A DNA stretch of 64,000 nucleotides from Allium sativum (lineage: Eukaryota > Streptophyta > Magnoliopsida > Asparagales > Amaryllidaceae). The translations under genes and the position numbers were made by a program. Of this stretch, positions 19,816-30,600 are shown piece by piece. The notes beneath the pieces were generated by a model. It worked only from the letters and a program-made list of their open reading frames with translations. It ran no database searches and was not told the origin of the DNA. The stretch covers positions 33,060,688 through 33,124,687 of the forward strand of contig JASFAX010000020.1 in the NCBI GenBank assembly GCA_030737875.1, written 5' to 3'. Within the stretch, counting starts at the first letter, position 1. Each line of letters starts with the position of its first letter.

Positions 19816-22800
19816 ACTCCGCAGACTCATGTAAGCACTTCCGTAGTTGAGAAACATGAAAACATTATGAACTCCCGTCAGTCTTTCGGGTAGCTCTACT
19901 CTGTAAGCCATCATCCCAATCCTTTCAATGATAGGAAATGGTCTGACAAATCTTGGTTCTAGATTTCCTACGAATCCAAAGCGAACGACATTACTCAAAG
20001 GAGATACTTTAAGGAACACCTTTTCTCCAACCTCAAACTCAAGGTCGGTCCTTCTTTTGTCTGCTTAGGACTTCTGCCTATCTTGTGTAGCCTTCATCTG
20101 TCTTCTTATCAAGTCCACCTTTTTTGAGGTTTCTCTAATCATGTCTTGCCCAAGTACGAGCTTGTCTATAGACTCCCACCAACAGTTGGTGATCGACATG
20201 GTCTTCCATATAAAGCCTCGAAGGGTGTCATGCCTATGGTGGCTTGGTAGCTATTGTTGTAAGAGAATTCTACCAAAGGAATATAATCTTCCCATGTTCT
20301 TCCAAAGTCAAGGATGCACAATCTCAAGTGGTCTTCCAATACTCTGTTCACCCTTTCCGTCTGACCATCGGTTTGGGGGTGATAGGCGGTGCTTAAGCAT
20401 AATTGTGTGCCTACAGGCTCGTGCAAACTCTTCCAAAACACGCTCGTAAATATAGGATCTAGATCACTCACTATGCTGGAGGGTATCCCACGGAGTCGAA
20501 CTATCTCTTTAAGATAAACGGATGCTAGGTACGAGGCAGTCCTTCTACTCTTAACATGTATAAAGTGAGCGCTTTTAGTGAGCCTGTCCACAATTACCTA
20601 AATACTAGTATTGCCCCTTCTTGACCTAGGCAACCCATCCACAAAGCACATTGAAATGCTATCCCATTTCCACTGTGGGACCTCTAGATAATGGAGCAGA
20701 ACACCAGGCTTCTTCTGCTCCGCTTTGACTTGCTGGCATATCAAGCACTTAGCGACGAACTCAGCTACACCCCTCTTCATGCCATTCCAAAAGAAAACAC
20801 TTTTTATGTCTTTATACATCTTGTCTCCGCCGGGGTGTATGGTCAGCTTGGAATAGTGTGCTTCATCGAGAACCGTCTTCCCCAAATCCCTTGCTTGTGG
20901 GATGCATAGTCTTCCTTCATGTCCCAACAAACTCTTATCATCGATGGAGTATCTATTGAGGTGACTAGAAGTCTCACCCCTAATTAGCTTATCCATCATA
21001 TCAACTAGCTGAGGGTCTTCACGTTGCGCGGTTCCTATTGAGTCCAAAAGAGTAGGTCGCACCTCTAACGATGCTAACAGACCAGGTACAATTTAAGAGG
21101 AGGGTCTAAAGCTAATGTTTGCTATGTACTCCAAGCTTTGCCTTTATACAAAGAGAGGACTTAAGGTCAGCTTTTTTCTACTCAAGGCGTCTGCTACTAC
21201 ATTGCCCTTTCCAGGGGTATAGGAAATCTCAAAATCATATGAGGCCAGAAATTCCATCCACCATTGTTGTCTTAAGTTAAGATCTTTCTATGAGAAAAGG
21301 TATTTCAATGATTTATGGTTCGTAAACAATTCAAACCTTTCTCGTAGTAGATAATGACGCCATCACTTAAGAGCGAAAACAATGGCAGCTAGCTCCAAAT
21401 CACGAGTTGGGTTGTTCTTCTCATGTACCGCATGCGTTTGTGTATACGGTAAACATTTTGCTCCTATCAGGCAATGTCAGAATCGAGGCTGTTGTTAGAG
21501 CCCTTTTCAAACGTTGGAAAGCAATATCGCAATCCAAATCCCAAGCGAAAGTTAGGTTCTTCTTTGTCAAACTTGTGAGTGAGGCTGAGATTTTCGCAAA
21601 GTCTTTAATGAACTTTCGGTAAAAACCTGCTAGCTCGAGAAAGCTTCGGACTTCGGTTGCATTCCGTGGAACCTTCCAATCTTGCACCGCACTTTTGCAG
21701 GGTCCACATTTAACCCCTCTTTGGACACCACATATCCATGAAACCTCAATTATTCTCTCAAGAAATGGCATTTGGAGAATTTGGCTTTTAGCTGATGTGC
21801 ACGAAGAGTATCCATGACTTCCCTTAAATGTAAAGCATGCTCTTATTCATTCTTCGAGAAAATCAAAATGTCGTCTACGAAGACCACCACAAACTTATTA
21901 AGGAACTCCATTAACACCCTGCTCATCAAGTCAACAAAGTAAGTGGGTGCGTTTGTCTAGCCAAAAGGCGTGACAAGCCATTCGAAAAAACAATCCGGGG
22001 TTTTGAACGCAGTCTTATCAATGCTGTCTTCAACCACTTTTAGCTGATGAAACCTAGTAGCCAGATCTAGTTGGGAGAAAACCAACGCACCTCAAGCTAA
22101 TCAAATAAGTCGTCTATTCTCAGAAGTGGGTGCCTATTCTTCTTGGTCAGCTTGTTTACCTCCCTATAATCAACGCATAGGCGAGGTGAACCATCCGCTT
22201 TGTTTGCGAATACTACTGGAGCACCCCATTCAGAAATACTCTGCCTTATAAACCCTTTTTTCGAGCAACTCTTTGACTTGCTTGCTTGGCTCTTTTCTCT
22301 CCCTTGGAGCCATGTGTCTAACGGGTAGAGCTAAGGGTTTTGCATTATCAACAAGGTACATGCGGAAGTATGTTTCCCGCTTCGAAGGTAAGCCCTTCAC
22401 CTCTTCGAATACATCTAAGTATTCATGGACTACTCTAATAGACTGCAAGTTTTCAACAGACGCATCAAGAGATTCTAGGTTGCTAAGCATAATAAAGTGT
22501 ATGGGATTACAAGAGATTTCGAGAGTGTTACCGAGGCGAGTCATAAGTCTAACCACTCTCTTTTCACAATCGAGGATGGCACCATTCCTGGATAACCAAT
22601 CCATGCCTAGAATCAACCCATAGCCCGTGAACCCCAAAACGTAGGCATTACATCTAAACCCAATGCTTAGTATTGAAATTTCCAAATCCAAACAAATCAT
22701 AGACAAATAGGTCGAGCCCCCAATTGGATTTGAAACAACCAAGGGAACCTCTACTATACTGGTGTCTAGGTGCAGAGATTCAACTAAAGCAGTGGATATA

Positions 22801-23872
22801 AAAGATTGCGATGCGCCCAAATCAAAGAGTGTACGAACAGGATGATCATAAAGATAAACTAAACTCTCAACAGAAATATTTCTACCTCGTTCTTGCGGAG
22901 GCGCCATGAGACCATGAACCTGCCCTCCAGAAGTAGATCCAGTCCCCTGCCCTTATCCCCTGGGCAGTCCTTAGCCGTTTGTTCTGTCTCACCGCAGTGA
23001 AAACAACTACCCATCTTCCTTTTTTTCTTCCTGCAGTCCTTAATCAGATGTCCAGGAATGCTACAAAAATTACGCTTCCTCTTATCACGGGGTTTGTTGT
23101 TCTTCCCGCCCTTCTTCGAGTCTGTCTTCTTATTCTGGGATCCATCCAGTTTCTTATTTTGAGGTACTTCCACCTTTCTCTTTCTTTCCATCCTTGTCTT
23201 CCTCCTGTAGCAGTGCCATATCCACCAGTCTCTCATAAGTTGCACTCATAGGTATATGGGACATAGCTAGGCTGTGCAGTGGCTCATTCAACCCTTTAAC
23301 AAAACGGAGAGCCTTCTTATAGGGAGTTTTCACCAACTCTAGTCCGAATCTAGCCAGCTGGTTGAATTGGTTGACGTATTCCTTGACCGACATACTTCCC
23401 TGTTTGAGAGCTAAGAATTTCTCCATCTATAGGCTACGTTCATCTTGTGAGAGGAATTTCATTTCAAACCTCATTCGGAAATACTCCCAAGTTTCAACTG
23501 GTCTCTCAGCATTAGTAACTTCTCACCAATAAGAGGCTTCGTCTTTAAGCAACCACACAGCCAACTGTACTTCTGCATATTGTCCACTTCGAAGATAACA
23601 AACTAGTCCTCGGTTTCTTTGAGCCAGTTTCTTGCTTCTACAAATGACTCAGTCCCATTAATGTTCTTTCCACCCATGGCTCGAAAATACCTACATATCT
23701 TGGAGAAAGCATTTGCACGAGGAGGAGGAGGAGGGGGAGAAGGAACAGCTATGACTGGGTCAGGAGTAACGTCTACTGGGCCTGCATCATTAGCCCTAGC
23801 CTCTAAGTACCTTCTAAACTAGCTAGGTACCAGTACACCCTCTGGAAGGTTAAGATCACCAGACATGCTGAA
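19816..23872 (-). pseudogene. Broken gag-pol of element D
   Basis: Reading on the minus strand from about 23869 (MSGDLNLPEG, soon followed by a stop): Gag with EKFLALKQGSMSVKEYVNQFNQ (23154-23426), zinc-knuckle region (22859-23245, frameshifted relative to the previous part; CFHCGETEQTAKDC has lost the histidine), protease region (22230-22907, LFDLGASQSFIS where E has DSGA), RT with several stops (about 21780-22230), RNase H side (21421-21771), integrase zinc region (20598-21062, HPGGDKMY...CLICQQVK), integrase core (20166-20591, with DRLTKSAHF and [11 protein letters not shown]) and the start of the C-terminal region (19768-20019). Multiple stops and frameshifts make it non-functional. Confidence 0.9.
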
Positions 23873-24033
23873 ACAAAAAAGGAAAGATTCAAAACAAAGG
23901 ATAGGTAGGTAGTGCATATGGCTTTGGGGGAAATTATGCCCTTTTTAAAACAACACTTTTTCTTGAAAATGCTTCTTTAAACTTCTTTTTGAAAATTAGT
24001 TTCCAAAAATTTTATCTGATCTGGCAACCATCA

Positions 24034-24045
24034 GCTCTGATACCT
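24034..24045 (-). other. Primer-binding site of element D
   Basis: On the minus strand AGGTATCAGAGC, the tRNA-iMet type PBS with its first base changed, two bases from the 5' LTR. Confidence 0.8.
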
Positions 24046-26667
24046 AGTCAAACACCCCACCTCCATTAAGGTCACTCACAAACGGAATGCCTTAACTTCG
24101 ATGGAGCATTATAGGTAAAAGATACAGATAATTATCAAGACAGACATATAAACAGCAGAAAAAAAACTAAATTTATTTCATAAGTACGTGGTTCAGATAA
24201 AACATTACAACAACTGTCTCAAACCAACTTCCACATTATTACAACAAAAACTATGTCTTGAATTAAAACATAAAGAAGCATTAAAACAACAGTAAGGCAG
24301 CATAAATCCCCAAACAAGAGAGTATCCAAAGCCATAGCCCGAGGAAAAAGATTCCAAGCAATACGTCTACTCCCTTCAAGCTGGAAATGATCCGATATAA
24401 GCTGATGTATTCCCTCCCTGCGGACCTTGGGGGGAGGGGGAACCGAAGAAAAGAAGATGAAAGAAAATTGGTCAGACATGAGTCTGGTAAGTCCAGTGAC
24501 TATTTAGCATGTAAACAAGAAAAGGGTTATGATATGAATAAGTTGAATCTAGGACAATACCCTAGAAATAAGATAATAAGGCTGAATATGCTATCGTACC
24601 CATTTTATTTCTCTGCACCCCCTTACAAGTGTTTCAACTAGCACCATGTGTTCAAGATAAATGAACCCCTTTTCATCGATCGGCTCCTACTCGTATACGT
24701 TTTCCACTTGTGTCATTCGACCCCACATGATAGTAGATACCTGTGCCGGTCCCACCGTGGGGTATATCAAGTCCTACGGTGGCAACCCGACATAATTCAA
24801 GGTGCACAAAGTATAACTACTTATACCCAGTGCCTTCTTTTTCCACTACGGAGTACATGCACGACAGCACTCGATCGGAACCTACACTAACGCACCACGC
24901 ACTGTTGTTTTGACCACTTATAATCAGCCCAGTAATCGTGCCCCACCCTGCCTGGTTCACGGTACCATGATACATCTATGCGGGTTACTACTGAAATAGG
25001 TCCCCGTTACTAGGGTTTCCTAATCAACATGTTAAAATGGTTAAGTGTTCTCAAATTAACCTTGCCCCACCCATCAGTTTAGTTAACATGTTGTGTTAGT
25101 TAAGTGTTGCCTTAATTAACTTAACCCTACCATTCTTGTCTTAACTTTAATTCATTCATTAAAGCACCAACCACTAACATTAGATATGTTTTGTTGCGGT
25201 TGTTGGATGTGTCGGTCGGTTCCGGGCAGTCTTACACCGCAACTCAATCTAACCTCGGGTTCTTTTGGGCTTGCTGCACTAACCTCCCACATCAGATATA
25301 TATTGTTACGGTTGCTGGATGTGCCAGGCGGTTCCGGGCAGTCTTAAACCGTAACTCAATCTAACCTCGGGTTAGGCATATTCGTCTTTTTCTTAATTTA
25401 CATATTTACTTTTCATATTTATATATAAATTTTCCACATTTATTGCAAATCAAGTCATGCCCAATTTTTCCTCTAATTCATATTCAAAAAATTTGGTATA
25501 TAATTTATAACATTTTTATGCCACTAATCATTCATATATTTATGGACCGAATTATGCCAACAATAATAATTTTTAAGGTTTTACCAACGTTACCCCCGTT
25601 ATACGTTCGCAAAATTCACATAGGATGTTAGCCTCGTAACTTAGCCTAACTTATATACAAAAGGGGGAAGAAGGGAGCATGTAGCATTCACACAACATAA
25701 AATAATAAGGATCTAACTAAACATGTGTCATGCACATGTGGGTAAAATACTGAACTTGTGTTTTTGGGTCCAACTAACATGAGTCTTTAAGCGTATGAAA
25801 TTATCCAAATCCAACTAGGCATGTAAATGTAAACTTTTATTTTAGGTCCAATAAACATATACCTTAAGCATATAGAATTACACAAGTTCAACTAGACATG
25901 TGAATGTGAACTTTTAATTTGGATCCAATAAACTTGAACCTTAAACATATGGAATTACACAAGTTCAACTAGGCATGTAAATATGAACTTTTATTTTGGA
26001 TCCAATTTTCATAGGTCTAAATGTAGATCTAAACATAATACATGTCTTGGCCTAACAACTTGCATGTAACATAACATGAGTAAGTCACCTATTTTACAAG
26101 ATTGGTTTATACCGACATAATAACCACAATAGCCTAACAACTTGCATGTAACATAACATGAATAAGTCACCAATTTTACATGATTGGTTTACATCAACAT
26201 AATAGCCACAATAGCATAAAAACTTGCATGTAACATAACATGAATAAGCCACCAAACTTTACGTAATACATGATTGGTTTAACACCAACATAATAACCAC
26301 AGTAATCTCATAAGCATATATGATATAATCGTTACAAGAATAGGTATGAATCACCATCATCATTATCTTACAACTAGGAATAATTCTAGTTTTCATTTTA
26401 TTACAAATCATAACTTTTAATCGTTCACATCTAAATAATAACATGACATACAAACAAAAGAAATTCTTGTTTTCTACGATCTGTTTTCTGAATTTGAAAA
26501 GCAATCCCTTGAAGAACACAATCAATTCTCTAAGTTAGTTTTGATTAATAGCTTTTAGTTCGTTTTCCAATTGAAGAAGAAATGGTGGTTAGGCTAGAAC
26601 GATCATGGACAGCATGGTGTCTCCTTGGAATAAATTTGTGTGATTTAGGGTTTGAGGATTAGGGTTG

Positions 26668-26675
26668 TGTTTATA
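26668..26675 (-). promoter_or_regulatory. TATA box of D 5' LTR
   Basis: TATAAACA on the minus strand, followed by ACAACCCTAATCC, a telo-box-like leader. The GTCGAC array lies 170-240 bp upstream. Confidence 0.65.
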
Positions 26676-26846
26676 GAATTTAAATCTTATGTGAGCCGCT
26701 AGATCATTCTAGGAGCAATCACAACCGTCCAGACTAGCTAGAGTTATCCAGAATTGCCACCTATGCCCTAGTGACTCAGCAATAGGTCAGAAAAACTCAG
26801 CAACTAGTCAGATTCGTCACTGTTTTGGATCTGGGCGAGGGGGTAG

Positions 26847-26907
26847 GTCGACCCCCAGGTCGACCCCTTTGTCGACCTGTATAGGGGAGGTCGACCCCCT
26901 GGTCGAC
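26847..26907. promoter_or_regulatory. GTCGAC array in U3 of D (five sites)
   Basis: Sites at 26847, 26859, 26871, 26890 and 26902, intervals 12, 12, 19, 12. The sixth expected site (26914) is not present. Confidence 0.75.
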
Positions 26908-27188
26908 CTGGCCTAGGGCGGGAGAAATACCGCCCAGCCCGCTTCTTTGTATTTTGTTTGAATTTTGAAATTTAACTTTGAACTGTTTTCAATTTATTTA
27001 AATTGATGAAACTTCTGAGGGCCATAACTTTCTCGTACGAAGTCCGATTTATGAAAAGTTGGACTCTATTCCAAGCAGAATTTCGATACGAACGCAATTG
27101 CATAACCCGTTTCCCTTAATTCTCACTTTAAAATTTAAGTATTCTTTAATTCATTCTTTTAATAGAAACAGAAAATTCATGGTGTTAC

Positions 27189-27840
27189 GTTCAACGTTGT
27201 TATTATTATTATTATTATTCTAAATTTAATGATTTGTTCAAATTGACAACCAAACATTCCTTTTTCACATTCAATCTTGTCAAAAGGATTTATGTCTTAC
27301 AGAAAGGTCATTAGCTATGATTACTATAAATTCTGACTAAGTTAGTGGAATTGGCATATTTCCAAATCACAAAAAACATATATTAATGTATAATTTGGAA
27401 TAATTTATGCAAATTACGCACAAATATGTATCTTTATCTTTATATGTACATTTGCACCACTTTTTCCTTTTTTAATCTTTTTATCATATCTCTTGTGATT
27501 CCAAAATAACGCCCTTTTATTTTTAAAAAAGTGGAAAACGACATATTTACGGCAGTTAAGCCAAAACCCAACAATATTGAATACAAATAGGCATATTTCT
27601 TTTAACATTACAATCACAAAATTTACCAATCATATCTTTTTACCCAAATTCATGTTATTTATTATTCAACACTGAACTAGAGATCTGGAATGCAACTACA
27701 TCTAAATAATGTTTAATGAGGACTGATTTCCAGATCTACAGTGCTTTACAACAGCTACAATATATTTTACAACATAACTGTAGGAATATGTGTAAACAAG
27801 TTTAAATATCCTACAATTAATCATTTGCATAAACACAATT
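27189..27840. other. AT-rich relic DNA between D and the retroposon
   Basis: No gene seen. Contains a TTA/ATT triplet run near 27199-27219. Probably the continuation of the old LTR (K) into which D inserted, but I see no diagnostic terminus. Confidence 0.35.
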
Positions 27841-27856
27841 TAAAATTCACAAGTTT
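27841..27856. repeat. Left 16-bp target duplication of the LINE-related retroposon
   Basis: TAAAATTCACAAGTTT, repeated exactly at 29013-29028. A long, exact, AT-rich duplication is typical of target-primed reverse transcription. Confidence 0.85.
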
Positions 27857-29012
27857 AATTCCTGTCATTCACAAGTTTAGTTTCTATCATTGAAAGCAAA
27901 TCTTTTACTGTGACACCATGGAGTGCATCGATTGATAGAGTACGTGAACAGGTGCTTTCAATTCCTATCTGGGCGCAGTTCACTCACATTCCCTCAGTGC
28001 TACAACCGCTTCTTGGCCTTAACTAGCTAGCATGTCATATAGGTAAACTCAAATGTTTTGATGCAAATACTGTTGCTAGAAGTAACTTAGTATATGCTAG
28101 GGCCCTAATCGAGATTACTCCTGATAAACCACTCCCTACTCATATCAAAGTTAAATTAGACAAACGATTTCATTATGTGGACGTCAAGTATAAATGGAAA
28201 CCTGACATATGCCAAACAGGCAAATCTTTTGGTCATTGCTCTGATGCCTGCACGCATGTCGAAACTATGCCACTACCAGTTAAGATTCCCTTGCCCATGC
28301 TTCCTAAATGAGTTTAGGTTCCTACTGGTCATTTGTTTGCTCAGACCGAGGTAGTGGTTGAATCTGATGTGGACGTGCCTCCAGTCATTTTACCAGATGT
28401 TCCTCCTGATCCTAACATCTCTTGGAATGAGCAAGAAGATGCTTGGGTATATTCTCCCTCTGGAATGCATTGTGACACTAATGATGTTTACTTCATTTTA
28501 ATTGATGACAAAGTGTCGATTTTTCTACACACCTGATGATGGAAAATTGATTATGAGAACCGATGGTAAAGTTGAAGAAAACAATGAAGTACTCTTGAAG
28601 GATTCTTCATGGGATCAAAATCGTCTTTTGGCAACTAACAATGATTTGGCTCTTCGCTTTTGGACATATAAGTGTAATATGACTCCTTATACCGGTTTTT
28701 TATACGATGAAGGAGATGAACCTTAGCCCTTTTTTTGGCTCCTTCGAAATGGATGACTTGCTCTATGCTCATAGATCAATAAATGTTATATAAATCCTCA
28801 CACTTTCTCCTCTCAGGTTCTTCTGTTATGTAGCTTATCTAATATTATCCTTTGTACGTAGTAATGTTGGTATTTTTGCTATTTTTTGATTTGATAGTGA
28901 CTGGACACTTCAAACAAGATATGTTACTCTGTGCATGTCCATAGTACCAGTTCCTTTATCTTAATAAAGGTGTTTGCGGTCACCTTAAAAACCGGTCGGC
29001 CTTGCCAAAAAA
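27857..29012 (+). mobile_element. LINE-related retroposon carrying an ORF1-like fossil only
   Basis: A 1156-bp insertion bounded by a 16-bp direct repeat, with a 3' end that carries AATAAA-like signals (near 28784 and 28964) and a short terminal A run (29007-29012). The body encodes a decayed DUF4283/zinc-knuckle-like polypeptide, familiar from ORF1 of plant L1 elements; no endonuclease or RT is visible. It may be an internally deleted L1 or a retroposed copy of an ORF1-type gene. Confidence 0.75.
27897..28728 (+). pseudogene. DUF4283/zinc-knuckle-like ORF1 fossil
   Basis: Frame-shifting translation gives PWSASIDRVREQVLSIPIW (about 27916-27975), then ARALIEITPDKPLPTHIKV and KYKWKPDICQTGKSFGHC (about 28098-28240). 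The layout PWS.., PIW.., KPLP.. and YEWKP..C..FGH....C is typical of DUF4283 plus zf-CCHC in plant LINE ORF1; here the second knuckle cysteine is replaced by glycine. Stops lie near 28023 and 28308-28315. A downstream part (28333-28536, then 28502-28726 in another frame; MHCDTNDVYFILIDD, FFYTPDDGKLIMRTDGKVEE) is not recognised. Confidence 0.6.
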
Positions 29013-29028
29013 TAAAATTCACAAGTTT
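29013..29028. repeat. Right 16-bp target duplication of the LINE-related retroposon
   Basis: Exact copy of 27841-27856, directly after the A run. Confidence 0.85.
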
Positions 29029-30595
29029 TGACAATTATTGCAATCAGATCTAATGGTTGTCAATCTAATTATAACAATTTAACGGACAGATCTGATAAAA
29101 ACAGACATAAAATTTTTGATCTAATTCAAATGAGATAAATAATTATTATAATTGTATTCGTAAATTTCCCACTCACCTGCAAGCATCCAAATCTAAAGTT
29201 CGAACCCTTTATGCCTACAATTCCCTAGGCCCTATGAATCTACAATTCATCTGAAATGGGAAAAATTCCAAATCTGTAGAGATATAAGAAAATAGTAAGA
29301 GAGGGAAGAATCTATTGTTAAGTGATAATTTGCATTCTTCTCCAGCGGATCTGATAATCCTCTCAATCTCATGTGATTTGGATTTGATTGTTGTATAAGA
29401 ATATATTCTTGATTAAGAAATTAGGTTTGGAGAAGGAGGAAAATGACAAATTTCGCAACTACCCACAGATTTTTGTGGAAAAGAATGAAGCCACCCCTTT
29501 ATTTGTAGGAGTGGAACATGCCTTGAACCGTTGGAGTCGTTTTAATTTATATCCGTTTATCCGTTATATATAAATTATAAACCAAAACTATAAATCCTGG
29601 CTGTCACTAGACGTTTTGACGCCCAGTGGCCCGACTGTATCGGTCGACAGCTATGATCGATCACCTAGGCGTCAGATTGCCCAGTCAGGCAGGTTTAATA
29701 AGGTATGTTATATTTAAATATTCTGGTTTAATCATTTTCCATCCATTTTCGTATTTCGTCCGTAACTTTTTCATATGGACTCCGTTCGCAGAACTCCAAA
29801 CACGAAAGTTGACCAGAATTCCATGGCGAACACATCGGTTATAAAGACATTGGGCCCACTAGTAGGCCCAATCCATAAACAGGAGGTAAAGGAGGAAATA
29901 TGTATGACATAAATTCCACCAACATAAATCATGTAAATTGTCATAAAGGTAGTTATAGGCTAGCATGAGATATAATCATGGCACGTCAAATTTCAACACA
30001 TGTATGATTCTAATGTTTACAAATAGGTGTAAACTAGATTAATAAGGTGGACTTGCATAATTTCATGTCACAAACTTGTATGTAAATATTTAATCTAGTT
30101 TTAGTACCTAACATGTAAACTTGCATTGAAATGTGGATCTAGTTAAATAGGTGTCACATGAATTATTTAATTTAGACTGCATAAGCCTAAACATGTTTAG
30201 ATCGAGGCATAACATCGAACATAACTAGCATGTGACAACAATATGACATGTCCATAAAGTATGTATAATTTTATCACATGTGTGAACTAGATCAAATCAT
30301 ATATCCAATTATAACATGAAACATGTATTAAAGTGGATCTTGGCATGGATCCAATTATGAACTTGCAACTTTTGTGTGAACATGTGAACATGTATATAAA
30401 CTTAATCATGTAGGCATAGATGTTTTATCATAAAATATATACATGAGATCTTAACTTGGACATAACACATACAACCTATATTAATCACATAAACATATAG
30501 GTGTAGATTATAACATGAACTATACAACTTGCATGTGATGTTGTTTTCATTTGAATAGATCCAACATCAACTAAATTAATCCACAAACATTCTAA
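29029..30595 (-). mobile_element. Old LTR relics (K/G) left of element F
   Basis: No gene. 29490-29860 resembles the leader-to-U3 part of the minus-strand LTRs: CTTTATTTGTAGGAG where E has CTTATTTATAGATTAGG, one GTCGAC (29643), and CATATGGACTCCGTTCG (about 29772) like the conserved start block. A purine run (about 29880-29900) may be a PPT remnant. 29900-30595 is rich in ACTTGCAT/ACATGTAAA, as in the D and E LTR middles. Boundaries are uncertain. Confidence 0.4.
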
Positions 30596-30600
30596 CGAAA
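30596..30600. repeat. Left target-site duplication of element F (CGAAA)
   Basis: Matches 41823-41827. Confidence 0.93.

Larger units (their letters stand above)
19024..27188 (-). mobile_element. Element D: decayed autonomous-type Ty3/gypsy element
   Basis: A minus-strand element closely related to E. The right copy is a full 5' LTR of about 3.14 kb, the middle a broken gag-pol, and the left copy a truncated 3' LTR joined directly to pol. LTR termini have mutated (TGAAAC at left, TCAAAC at right start, TGTTACG at right end). Flanks GTCAA (left) and GTTCA (right) are only loosely similar, so no secure target duplication can be given. Confidence 0.85.
24048..27188 (-). mobile_element. Element D 5' LTR
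   Basis: About 3.14 kb, close to the 3.22 kb of E. Read on the minus strand from 27188: conserved start block with GGACTTCGTACGAGAAAG (about 27025-27060), five GTCGAC sites (26847, 26859, 26871, 26890, 26902), TATA box (26668-26675), ACTTGCAT-rich segment (26040-26260), twin hairpins (25180-25252 and about 25293-25370) and the TGTTTGA terminus. Only a short GTTAAGT-like stretch (25030-25150) stands where A/B/F have a long array. Confidence 0.85.
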
